Shown here: positions 1 through 6,431 of the stretch, piece by piece
Layout of the letters: each line of letters opens with the position of its first letter
Position numbering within the stretch: position 1 is the first letter of the stretch
Source of the DNA: an uncultured Collinsella sp.
GTDB taxonomy: Bacteria; Actinomycetota; Coriobacteriia; Coriobacteriales; Coriobacteriaceae
Assembly (NCBI GenBank): GCA_900544725.1
Contig: UQWK01000066.1
Location: 1-8,516, forward strand
DNA: 8,516 nucleotides
Direction: 5' to 3'
Notes under the pieces: model-generated
Told to the model about the DNA's origin: nothing
The model's database searches: none
The model's input: only the letters and a program-made list of their open reading frames with translations
Position numbers and translations under genes: made by a program

Positions 1-1392
1 AAGACCATCGCGGTCTTTGCCCTGCCCTATATGCTCTCGTACTTTTTGCAGATGCTCTACGGCATGGCCGACCTGTACATGATGGGGCAGTTTAGCGGCG
101 CCGCCGGCATCACCGCCGTGGGCAATGGCGCGCAGACGCTCTATATCATTACCGTGACGCTCGTGGGCCTGGCCATGGGAACGACGGTCATCGTCGGCCA
201 CGCCGTGGGTTCGCGCCGGTTTGACCGTGCCGAGACCGCCATCGGCAACACTATCACGCTGTTTATGGGCGTCTCGGTGGTACTGGCCGTCATCTTGTTT
301 GCACTATGCCCGCAGGTTGTGGCGCTCATTGGCACGCCGCCCGAGGCGGTCGAAGGCACCGCTGCCTACCTGCGTATCTGCTTTGTCGGCATTCCGTTTA
401 TCGCCGCATACAACATCCTCTCGGCCATCTTTCGCGGCCTGGGCGATTCGCGCTCGCCTATGTACGTGATTGGCGTCGCGTGCATCATTAACATCACGCT
501 CGACTTTCTGTTTATCGGCCACATGGGGCTCGGCCCCGTGGGCGCGGCGCTCGGCACGGTAACTGCCCAGACGGCAAGCGTTGCCCTCGCGCTCGTGTGG
601 CTCAAGAGCCGTCGCACGAACATCCATGTTAAGCGCAGCGACCTGCGTCCCCAGCCCGAGGTGCTCGGCAGCATTCTTAAAATCGGCGTGCCCGTGGCCG
701 TACAGGACGGCTGCATCCAGGTGGCATTTATGTTCATCACCGTCATCGCTAACCATCGCGGCCTGGTCGACGCCGCTGCCGTGGGCCTGGTCGAAAAGAT
801 GATCAGCTTTTTGTTCATTGTGCCGAGCTCCATGGGTGCCACCGTCAGCGCGCTCACGGCGCAAAACGCCGGCGCGGGCAAGGGCGATCGTGCACGTCAG
901 GTGCTCAAGGACGCCATGACGATCTCGGTGGTGTACGGCTGCCTGATCACGGTGCTGATGTGGCTGGTGGCGCCGGCGTTTATTGGCTTTTTTGCCAAGG
1001 ACCCTGCGGTGGTCGCGGCCGGTACCGGCTATATGCACAGCTACATTTTCGACGCAATCTTTGCCGGCATCCACATTTGCTTTAGCGGCTTTTTCGCTGC
1101 GTATGGCAAGAGCTACATCGGCTTTGCGCACAACGTGCTGGCCGTGGCGCTCATTCGCGTGCCGGGCGCGTGGCTGCTGTCGAATGCCTATTCCGATACA
1201 TTGTTTCCCATGGGTATCGCCTCGCCGTGCGGGTCGATTCTGTCGGCGGTCATTTGCGTGTCGTCGCGTTTACCGCGCTCAACCGCCGCGGAGCTTTTGA
1301 CAAGTTGGTGGCGTAGCGAGGCGACGCAAGTCTGGCTCCCCTCCCCTGCTTTTTATCGAAAGGAGCGGTCCTATGACCGACTCGCCAACTGA
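1..1392 (+). CDS. MATE family multidrug/cation antiporter, 5'-truncated by the window and frameshifted at the 3' end
   Basis: This is an inner-membrane transporter of the MATE family, which exports drugs or other organic cations in exchange for Na+ or H+. The frame is open from base 1, so the true start lies upstream; about 15-20 residues are probably missing. The first visible helix carries the family signature MADLYMMGQ, with the conserved Asp at bases 70-72. Alternating hydrophobic segments continue through two MatE halves (roughly 1-480 and 640-1200), and the SPCGS stretch before the last helix is typical. The family usually ends near residue 450. Here the frame leaves a normal-looking helix at about 1260 and continues as non-hydrophobic, arginine- and tryptophan-containing sequence to a stop at 1390-1392, overlapping merR by 20 bases. 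Reading from 1260 in the third frame gives VVAFTALNRRGAFDKLVA and a stop at 1314-1316, which looks like the native tail. I infer a one-base deletion or sequencing error near 1258-1263. The family assignment is secure; substrate is unknown. Confidence 0.88.
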   Translation, partial: KTIAVFALPYMLSYFLQMLYGMADLYMMGQFSGAAGITAVGNGAQTLYIITVTLVGLAMGTTVIVGHAVGSRRFDRAETAIGNTITLFMGVSVVLAVILFALCPQVVALIGTPPEAVEGTAAYLRICFVGIPFIAAYNILSAIFRGLGDSRSPMYVIGVACIINITLDFLFIGHMGLGPVGAALGTVTAQTASVALALVWLKSRRTNIHVKRSDLRPQPEVLGSILKIGVPVAVQDGCIQVAFMFITVIANHRGLVDAAAVGLVEKMISFLFIVPSSMGATVSALTAQNAGAGKGDRARQVLKDAMTISVVYGCLITVLMWLVAPAFIGFFAKDPAVVAAGTGYMHSYIFDAIFAGIHICFSGFFAAYGKSYIGFAHNVLAVALIRVPGAWLLSNAYSDTLFPMGIASPCGSILSAVICVSSRLPRSTAAELLTSWWRSEATQVWLPSPAFYRKERSYDRLAN

Positions 1393-2221
1393 ACATACCG
1401 AGGGCCTGCTCCGCATTGGCGAAGTGGCGCGCTTGTTTAACCTGAGCGTGGGCACGTTGCGCCATTACGAGCAGATGGGCTTGCTGGACCCGGCGCACAT
1501 CGATCCGGCAAGTGGGTACCGCTACTACGGATCGCGGCAGCTCTCCACTCTCAACACCATCAGCCACCTGCGTGTTCTCGACTTGCCGCTCGCGCAAATC
1601 CGCGAGTTTGTGACCACGCGCGATGTGGACCTTATGCAGCGGCAGCTGGCTCAGCAGCAGGAGCTCATCGAGCACAAGCGCCACGAGCTCGAACGTGTGT
1701 CGCGCAAGATCGATAACCGACTTGCCCTGCTGCATGACGCCTTGAACACCGAGCTCGATACCATTTGCATAATCGATGCGCCCGAGCTTCGCTGCGCCGT
1801 GTTGCGCGAACGCGTCAACCCTACCGACGCCTATGCGCTGGAGTGGCAGATTCGTCAGCTGCAGAAGGGCCAGCACGAGACCTTTGTCTTTCTGGGCAAC
1901 TTGGGCGTTGGGATCAGCGCCAAGCGTCTCGCAGCCGGCGACTTTAACGGCTACGACGAGGTCTTTCTGCTGCTCGATGACACCGATGAGTACTTGGGCG
2001 ACGTCGAGACACGACCCGCCGCGCGCTGCCTGACCATAAGCTTCCGCGGCACGCACGGGCAAGCGGGCCCGCGCTATGAGCAGCTGCTCGGCTATATGCG
2101 CGAACATAACCTGACGCCCGCCGGTCCATCGCGCGAGATTGCCCTGATCGATGATATCATCAGCGACGACCCCGCGACCTACGTGACGCAGATCACGGCG
2201 CCCGTTACCCCGTCCAAATAA
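1373..2221 (+). CDS. MerR family transcriptional regulator, BmrR-like, with GyrI-like effector-binding domain
   Basis: This is a 282-residue one-component DNA-binding regulator. Residues about 12-80 are a MerR winged helix-turn-helix (LLRIGEVARLFNLSVGTLRHYE, then the wing SGYRYY). Residues about 85-125 form the dimerisation coiled coil, rich in Gln, Glu and Arg. Residues about 132-280 resemble the GyrI-like/BmrR drug-binding domain, ending in the characteristic pattern EIALIDDIISDDPATYVTQI. Proteins of this type bind cationic drugs and activate a transporter gene by untwisting a promoter with a long spacer. The ATG at 1373 is chosen because AAAGGAG (1359-1365) lies 7 bases upstream. The gene follows a MATE exporter in the same direction with no terminator between, so I infer that the two are co-transcribed and that the regulator controls the pump. 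The operator would lie upstream of the MATE start, outside the window. The ligand cannot be told from sequence. Confidence 0.9.
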   Translation: MTDSPTEHTEGLLRIGEVARLFNLSVGTLRHYEQMGLLDPAHIDPASGYRYYGSRQLSTLNTISHLRVLDLPLAQIREFVTTRDVDLMQRQLAQQQELIEHKRHELERVSRKIDNRLALLHDALNTELDTICIIDAPELRCAVLRERVNPTDAYALEWQIRQLQKGQHETFVFLGNLGVGISAKRLAAGDFNGYDEVFLLLDDTDEYLGDVETRPAARCLTISFRGTHGQAGPRYEQLLGYMREHNLTPAGPSREIALIDDIISDDPATYVTQITAPVTPSK

Positions 2222-2224
2222 GAT

Positions 2225-2270
2225 CCGCCCGGAAGGCAGTTCAATCATGCTTTCCGGTCGGTTCTTCAAT
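2225..2270. terminator. Hairpin terminator between convergent merR and ligA, probably bidirectional
   Basis: A 10-base-pair stem, with one G-U pair on the plus strand, joins 2229-2238 (ccggaaggca) to 2248-2257 (tgctttccgg) across a 9-base loop. After one mismatch, three more pairs (2225-2227 with 2259-2261) extend it. On the plus strand it is followed by a weak T-rich run (gttcttcaatt). On the minus strand it is followed by GATCTTATTT. It sits 3 bases after the merR stop and 25 bases beyond the ligA stop, so it can end both transcripts. Confidence 0.65.
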
Positions 2271-2285
2271 TAGGCTATCAATGCG

Positions 2286-4514
2286 CTAAGCCTGGGGCAC
2301 CTGACCAGTCGCCAGGATCTGCTCGAGCGCATCCTCGTCCAGCACGGGCACACCCAGCTGCTTGGCCTTGGTGAGCTTGGAGCCCGCCTTGGGGCCGGCA
2401 ACCAGGTAGCTCGTCTTCTTCGACACACTGCCCGAAACCTTGGCGCCGAGCACCTTGAGCGCCGCGCCCGCCTCGTCGCGTGTGCGGTTGACGAGCGTGC
2501 CGGTGAGCACGAAGGTCAAACCCGCAAGCGGCTGTGCGTCGGCGAGCTCGCCCGTCACGCCGGCGTCGGCTGCGGCTTGCGCGTGCGCGGCGCCCAAGTC
2601 GACCTCGAGCGACAGACCCGCCTGACGCAGGCGCTCCAGCACGGCAAGGTTCTCGGGCACGGCCAGGAACTGCTTGACGCTCGCCGCAATCTTGGGACCA
2701 ACGCCCTCGCACTCGGCGATATCCTCTTCGCTCGCCATGATAAGCTTGTCAATCGACAGGAATCGCTCGGCGATGACCTCGCCCACACTCTTGCCCACGT
2801 GGCGGATGCCCAGGGCGAACAGCACGCGGCCGAGCGGCTGGCTCTTGGACTTGTTGAGCTCGGCGATGATTTTCTCGGCCGTCTTGAGGCCTACCGGAAT
2901 GGGATCGCCCTTCTTGACGCCCTTTTTGCTGTTGGAGCTGGCATAGGTGCGCCCCGTGTCCAGGCCGGCGATATCGTCGACCGTGAGCTGGTAGAAGTCC
3001 GCGACGTCGTGGATCAGCCCGGCGGCAATCATCTTGTCGACAATCTCGTCGCCTAGGCCGTCGACGTCCATGCAGCCGCGACTCACCCAGTGGAGCAGGC
3101 GCTCCTTGAGCTGCGCGGAGCAGTCGATGGACACGCAGCGGTAGGCGACCTCGCCATCCTCGTGGACAACGGGGCTGCCGCACACGGGGCAGACCTCGGG
3201 CATGTGCCAGTCGACCGAATCGGCCGGGCGCTTATCGAGCACCGGGCCCACGACCTCGGGTATTACGTCGCCCGCCTTGTGCACGATGATGGTGTCGCCC
3301 TCGCGCACGTTTTTGCGACGGATCTCGTCGATATTGTGCAGCGTGGCGCGCGCGATGGTGGAGCCGGCGACCGTCACCGGGTCGAACTCGGCGACCGGCG
3401 TGAGCACACCGGTGCGGCCCACCTGGATGCGAATTTCGCGCAGGACGGTCTGCTTTTCCTCGGGCGGGAACTTAAAGGCAATGGCCCAGCGCGGCGCGCG
3501 GGCGGTAAAGCCCAGATCGAGCTGCTGCTGGAAGCTGTCAACCTTTACGACCACGCCGTCGATGTCGTAGTCCAGGTCACCGCGGTGCTCAAGCGCCTGG
3601 GCACAGAACTCGTGGACCTCGGCGGGCGTGGCGCAGCGTGCCACGTTGGGATTGACACTAAAGCCGGCGCTACGCAGCCAATCGAGGAACTCGCGCTGGC
3701 TGTGGACGTGCAGCGGGTCGGTATCGGCGATGGCATAGATAAAGGTGGCTAGGTCGCGGCGCGCCGTGACCTTGGGATCCTTTTGGCGCAGGCTGCCAGC
3801 GGCGGCGTTGCGCGGGTTGGCGAAGGGGTCGCGCCCCTCGGCATCGGCCTCGTCGTTCAGACGAACAAAGCTGCCCTTGGGCATATAGACCTCGCCGCGC
3901 ACCTCGATAGTGCGCTCGCGGTCGGCACCCATGTGGGCGAGCGCCGGCTCGGACAGGTGCATGGGCACGTCCTTGATGGTGCGGACGTTGAGCGACACGT
4001 CCTCGCCCGTGGTGCCGTCGCCACGTGTGGCCGCGCGTACGAAGGTGCCGTTTTGGTAGGTAAGCGCGACGCCCAAGCCGTCGATCTTGAGCTCGCAGGT
4101 ATAGGTGACGCTGCCGGCACCGAGCGCATCCTCGGCGCGCTGGAGCCACGCGTCAAGTTCGTCCAGATCCATGGCATCGTCCATGGAATACATGCGCGCC
4201 ATATGCGTGACCGGCGTAAACTGCTCGCTCACGTAGCCGCCCACGCGTTGGGTGTAGCTGTCGGGCGTTACCAAATCGGGGTAGGTCGCCTCGATCTGTT
4301 GGAGCTCAACGAGCATTTTGTCAAAGGCGGCGTCCGTGATCTCGGGCGCATCGAGCATGTAGTAGCGATAGGCGTGGTAATCGAGCTCGTGGCGCAGCTC
4401 GGCCGCGCGCGCTGCCGCCTGGGCACGGGCGTCGGTCGGTGCGGCGGCATCCGCGCTCGCGGGCGTTTCGGTATCGATGTCCACACCGTCACCAAACAGG
4501 CTCGATTGCTCCAT
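2286..4514 (-). CDS. ligA: NAD-dependent DNA ligase LigA
   Basis: This enzyme seals single-strand nicks in DNA using NAD+, joining Okazaki fragments and completing repair in the cytoplasm. The 742-residue protein has the full family architecture. Domain Ia lies near residues 38-95. The adenylation domain has the nucleotidyl-accepting KIDG motif at 143-146 (Lys143) followed by TRGDGTTGEDV. An OB-fold covers about 350-435. A four-cysteine zinc finger uses Cys442, 445, 460 and 465. Helix-hairpin-helix repeats run about 475-615, and a BRCT domain about 660-740. The protein is longer than the E. coli enzyme (671 residues) because of an acidic and alanine-rich N-terminal extension of about 35 residues and a lysine-rich insert at about 521-539. 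The extension contains QSSLF (residues 3-7), discussed in the findings. The start at 4514 is supported by GAAGGAG 7 bases upstream. The gene converges with merR and has its own upstream region after the htrA terminator. Confidence 0.98.
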   Translation of the reverse strand: MEQSSLFGDGVDIDTETPASADAAAPTDARAQAAARAAELRHELDYHAYRYYMLDAPEITDAAFDKMLVELQQIEATYPDLVTPDSYTQRVGGYVSEQFTPVTHMARMYSMDDAMDLDELDAWLQRAEDALGAGSVTYTCELKIDGLGVALTYQNGTFVRAATRGDGTTGEDVSLNVRTIKDVPMHLSEPALAHMGADRERTIEVRGEVYMPKGSFVRLNDEADAEGRDPFANPRNAAAGSLRQKDPKVTARRDLATFIYAIADTDPLHVHSQREFLDWLRSAGFSVNPNVARCATPAEVHEFCAQALEHRGDLDYDIDGVVVKVDSFQQQLDLGFTARAPRWAIAFKFPPEEKQTVLREIRIQVGRTGVLTPVAEFDPVTVAGSTIARATLHNIDEIRRKNVREGDTIIVHKAGDVIPEVVGPVLDKRPADSVDWHMPEVCPVCGSPVVHEDGEVAYRCVSIDCSAQLKERLLHWVSRGCMDVDGLGDEIVDKMIAAGLIHDVADFYQLTVDDIAGLDTGRTYASSNSKKGVKKGDPIPVGLKTAEKIIAELNKSKSQPLGRVLFALGIRHVGKSVGEVIAERFLSIDKLIMASEEDIAECEGVGPKIAASVKQFLAVPENLAVLERLRQAGLSLEVDLGAAHAQAAADAGVTGELADAQPLAGLTFVLTGTLVNRTRDEAGAALKVLGAKVSGSVSKKTSYLVAGPKAGSKLTKAKQLGVPVLDEDALEQILATGQVPQA

Positions 4515-4521
4515 AGCGGCA

Positions 4522-4528
4522 CTCCTTC
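4522..4528 (-). promoter_or_regulatory. Ribosome binding site of ligA
   Basis: GAAGGAG on the minus strand lies 7 bases before the ATG at 4512-4514. It fixes the ligA start and so supports the N-terminal extension being translated. Confidence 0.8.
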
Positions 4529-4661
4529 GCTCGATTTCAAACGGATACTAGAGTACCACCGGTCGCAATGGGGCCGAATAACCCTTTCGAACCGCACCGA
4601 ATCGGCAGCCGCCAGACCGGGGTGGATCGCGCGATCAAACCATGCCCTTACCATTTCACAA

Positions 4662-4692
4662 TGATCCGTTTTCCTCCGCCCCCAACGGATCA
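4662..4692. repeat. Inverted repeat in the htrA-ligA intergenic region
   Basis: Perfect 9-base arms tgatccgtt (4662-4670) and aacggatca (4684-4692) are separated by a 13-base C-rich spacer. The repeat lies between the htrA terminator and the ligA gene, about 150 bases before the ligA start. It could be an operator or part of a transcript-end structure; no T-run follows on the strand that ligA uses. The rest of 4515-4700 shows no gene. A weak -10-like TAGTAT (4545-4550, minus strand) has no convincing -35 partner. Confidence 0.4.
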
Positions 4693-4736
4693 ATAAGAAA
4701 AGAGGGGCTGTCCCGCATTGGTGGGACGGCCCCTCT
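4691..4736 (-). terminator. Rho-independent terminator of htrA
   Basis: A 14-base-pair stem with one non-Watson-Crick position joins 4701-4714 to 4723-4736 over the 8-base loop 4715-4722. On the minus strand the stem is followed by TTTCTTATTG. The hairpin begins 26 bases after the htrA stop and reads in the htrA direction, separating htrA from ligA transcription. Confidence 0.88.
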
Positions 4737-4762
4737 GGCATCGGTATGTGTGATACGGCTCG

Positions 4763-6223
4763 TTAGAAACCCTGACCGTAGCCTTGACCCTGGCCCTGCT
4801 GGCCCAGCAGCTCCTCCAGATACTGGCGCAGCTGCTCGTCGGTAATACCGCCGTTGCCGGTGTCGGTCGCGCTGTCGTCCTGCTGCTGGCTCTGCAGCTC
4901 CTCGTCAGAGCCCAGCTCAACCGTGACCTTCTTCTCTTCCTTACCGCGCACGAGCGTGATCTCGACCTTCTCGCCCACCTCGTGGCTGCGCAGCGCGATG
5001 ATTAGGCCATCGGCGCTCGTAATCTCGTCGTCGCCCAGCTTGGTAATGACATCACCCTTTTGGATGCCGGCCTTGGCGGCGGGACCATCCTCGACGACGC
5101 TCGCCACATACGCGCCGCTATCGGTGCTTAGCTTGTTGGTGCGAGCGTTGAGCGCGTTGACGCTCGAAAGCGTGGCGCCCAGGTACGGGTGCACCGGCGT
5201 CTTACCGTCGATAATCTGGTCGGCAATGTTCTTGGCGTAGTTAACGGGAATAGCAAAGCCCACGCCCGAGCTGGAGCCCGAGTAGCTCTCGATGAGCGAG
5301 TTGATACCCACGAGCTCGCCGTTGTCGTTAACGAGTGCACCACCGGAGTTACCCGGGTTGATGGCGGCATCGGTCTGGATCATGTTGGCATAGATGGTGT
5401 TACCACTGGTAGAGCTCATGGCCGTGGAGCGATACAGCGCCGACACGATACCCGTGGAGACAGACTGCTCGTTGCCGAACGGCGAACCGATCGCCATGAC
5501 CCACTCGCCCACGTTGAGCTTGGAGGAATCACCGATCTCGATCGGCGTGAGCTTGGAGGCGTCTGCATCCTTGAGTTTGATGACGGCCAGGTCGCTCGAA
5601 GCATCGTTACCCACGAACTCCGCCTCGTAGGTGGTGCCGTCGTCCATGGTAACCACGTACTGGTCATAGCCATCGACCACATGGTTGTTGGTGAGGATGT
5701 GGCCCTCGGTATCGAGCACCACGCCCGAACCGACGCTGCCCGAACTATCCGACTCATCGGCAGACTGCGAAAGCGAGCCATTCTGGCTGCCACTCGAAGT
5801 GGCGGTGATGGAAACGACGGAGGGCAGGGCCTTGGCAGAAACGGCCTCGGCCAGCGTGGTGTCCTCGGAGTCGATCGTAATCTTTTGCGTCGACGAACCC
5901 GAAGCACCCGCCGTCACGGCATTCTTTCCGCCGCCAATGTTGAGCGTGCCACTCATAATGAGCGCGATGACTAGCAGGGCGCCGCATGCACAGCCGGCGA
6001 GCGCCGTAATAAAGATCGGCAGCTTTTTGGTCTTGGTCTTGACCACCGTGTGCTTGTTTACAACCTGCTGACCGCCCAGCGGCTGACCGGTCTGCGTGTC
6101 GTAGGCCTGCACGTAGGGAATGTTGCTGTCGGCAGGCGTCGACTCCACCTGCACGCGCGGCTGCTGCTGGGTCTCGCCGGCGTTGCCCGCATCCTGGGGA
6201 CGCTGGGAATCGTACTCGCTCAT
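4763..6223 (-). CDS. htrA: HtrA/DegP-like membrane-anchored serine protease with one PDZ domain
   Basis: This 486-residue protein is an extracytoplasmic quality-control protease of the trypsin-like HtrA family, which degrades misfolded exported proteins. Residues 1-68 are a polar, Gln- and Thr-rich cytoplasmic segment ending in KTKTKK. Residues 69-90 form one membrane helix. A Ser/Ala/Gly-rich linker leads to the protease domain (about 120-335). The catalytic triad is complete: His181 in TNNHVVDG, Asp211 in SSDLAVIKL and Ser293 in GNSGGAL. A PDZ domain covers about 345-436 (GPAAKAGIQKGDVI is its clearest part). The tail from about 440 is acidic, then ends in a Gln/Gly-rich run. The single PDZ and membrane anchor match Gram-positive HtrA/PepD forms rather than the two-PDZ periplasmic DegP. 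I place the start at ATG 6223 because GAAAGGA lies just upstream; the frame also opens at a TTG at 6262, but that codon lies inside a hairpin without a ribosome binding site. Confidence 0.95.
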   Translation of the reverse strand: MSEYDSQRPQDAGNAGETQQQPRVQVESTPADSNIPYVQAYDTQTGQPLGGQQVVNKHTVVKTKTKKLPIFITALAGCACGALLVIALIMSGTLNIGGGKNAVTAGASGSSTQKITIDSEDTTLAEAVSAKALPSVVSITATSSGSQNGSLSQSADESDSSGSVGSGVVLDTEGHILTNNHVVDGYDQYVVTMDDGTTYEAEFVGNDASSDLAVIKLKDADASKLTPIEIGDSSKLNVGEWVMAIGSPFGNEQSVSTGIVSALYRSTAMSSTSGNTIYANMIQTDAAINPGNSGGALVNDNGELVGINSLIESYSGSSSGVGFAIPVNYAKNIADQIIDGKTPVHPYLGATLSSVNALNARTNKLSTDSGAYVASVVEDGPAAKAGIQKGDVITKLGDDEITSADGLIIALRSHEVGEKVEITLVRGKEEKKVTVELGSDEELQSQQQDDSATDTGNGGITDEQLRQYLEELLGQQGQGQGYGQGF

Positions 6224-6231
6224 AGCTGCGA

Positions 6232-6238
6232 TCCTTTC
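6232..6238 (-). promoter_or_regulatory. Ribosome binding site of htrA
   Basis: GAAAGGA on the minus strand lies 8 bases before the ATG at 6221-6223. It decides for this start over the upstream TTG at 6260-6262 in the same frame. Confidence 0.75.
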
Positions 6239-6252
6239 GTCAAATAACCAAA

Positions 6253-6276
6253 GGCCCGCCAAACATGTGGCGGGCC
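6253..6276 (-). promoter_or_regulatory. Hairpin in the htrA leader, possible attenuator or second terminator
   Basis: A perfect 8-base-pair, fully G/C stem (6253-6260 with 6269-6276) encloses an 8-base loop. On the minus strand it is followed by TTTGGTTATTTG, a weak U-rich tract, and then the htrA ribosome binding site 15 bases downstream. It does not overlap that site. It may be a back-up terminator for upstream transcription, an attenuator, or an mRNA-stabilising 5' hairpin. The sequence alone does not choose between these. Confidence 0.6.
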
Positions 6277-6359
6277 ATCATTGTTCACGTTGAGTTGTAC
6301 CCCAATATGCGGGCGAACGTGTATGAGAACGCAATCTTTTAGGAATGCTTAAGTTCTGT

Positions 6360-6388
6360 TGCAGATTCGAGAGGAACCCGCATCTGCA
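6360..6388. repeat. Short inverted repeat upstream of htrA
   Basis: Seven-base arms tgcagat (6360-6366) and atctgca (6382-6388) lie with centres 22 bases apart, about two helical turns. This spacing would suit a dimeric regulator in the htrA promoter region, but the arms are short enough to be chance. The rest of 6277-6394 is lower in GC than the genes and probably holds the htrA promoter; I could not identify -35 and -10 boxes with confidence. Confidence 0.3.
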
Positions 6389-6390
6389 TC

Positions 6391-6427
6391 AAAACCACCA
6401 CAAAGGTGCCTGTCCCCTTTGTGGTGG
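6391..6427 (-). terminator. Terminator of the glutamine synthetase-regulator unit, perfect 12-bp palindrome
   Basis: Perfect 12-base arms ccaccacaaagg (6395-6406) and cctttgtggtgg (6416-6427) flank the 9-base loop tgcctgtcc. On the minus strand the stem is followed at once by TTTTGATGC, and it begins 4 bases after the regulator stop codon. This is a classical intrinsic terminator in the minus direction. Confidence 0.85.
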
Positions 6428-6431
6428 AAAT

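Noticed and set aside
304..1131. Long minus-strand open frame opposite the MATE gene
   Set aside because: It is rich in His, Arg and Ala with no domain-like pattern, as expected from the reverse frame of a high-GC gene; the plus strand encodes a clear transporter.
1250..1270. Programmed -1 frameshifting as the reason for the MATE frame change
   Set aside because: No slippery heptamer or downstream stimulatory hairpin is apparent; a single-base deletion or sequencing error is simpler.
1250..2269. Minus-strand open frame of 339 codons opposite merR
   Set aside because: It is antisense to a gene with clear MerR and GyrI-like domains, has no good ribosome binding site that I can see, and shows no recognisable fold.
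4531..4590. ligA promoter with TAGTAT as -10
   Set aside because: The best -35-like hexamer (TTGCGA) is only 12 bases away, which is too short, so I do not call a promoter.
3783..4664. Plus-strand open frame of 293 codons opposite ligA
   Set aside because: It mirrors conserved LigA domains on the other strand and continues into non-coding DNA; low-complexity His/Gly/Val composition is typical of antisense shadows.
5189..5974. Plus-strand open frame of 261 codons opposite htrA
   Set aside because: It is the antisense of the protease domain with its catalytic triad; no independent coding evidence.
6224..6262. Upstream TTG start for htrA, adding 13 residues
   Set aside because: The TTG overlaps the leader hairpin and lacks a ribosome binding site, while the ATG at 6223 has GAAAGGA at good spacing.
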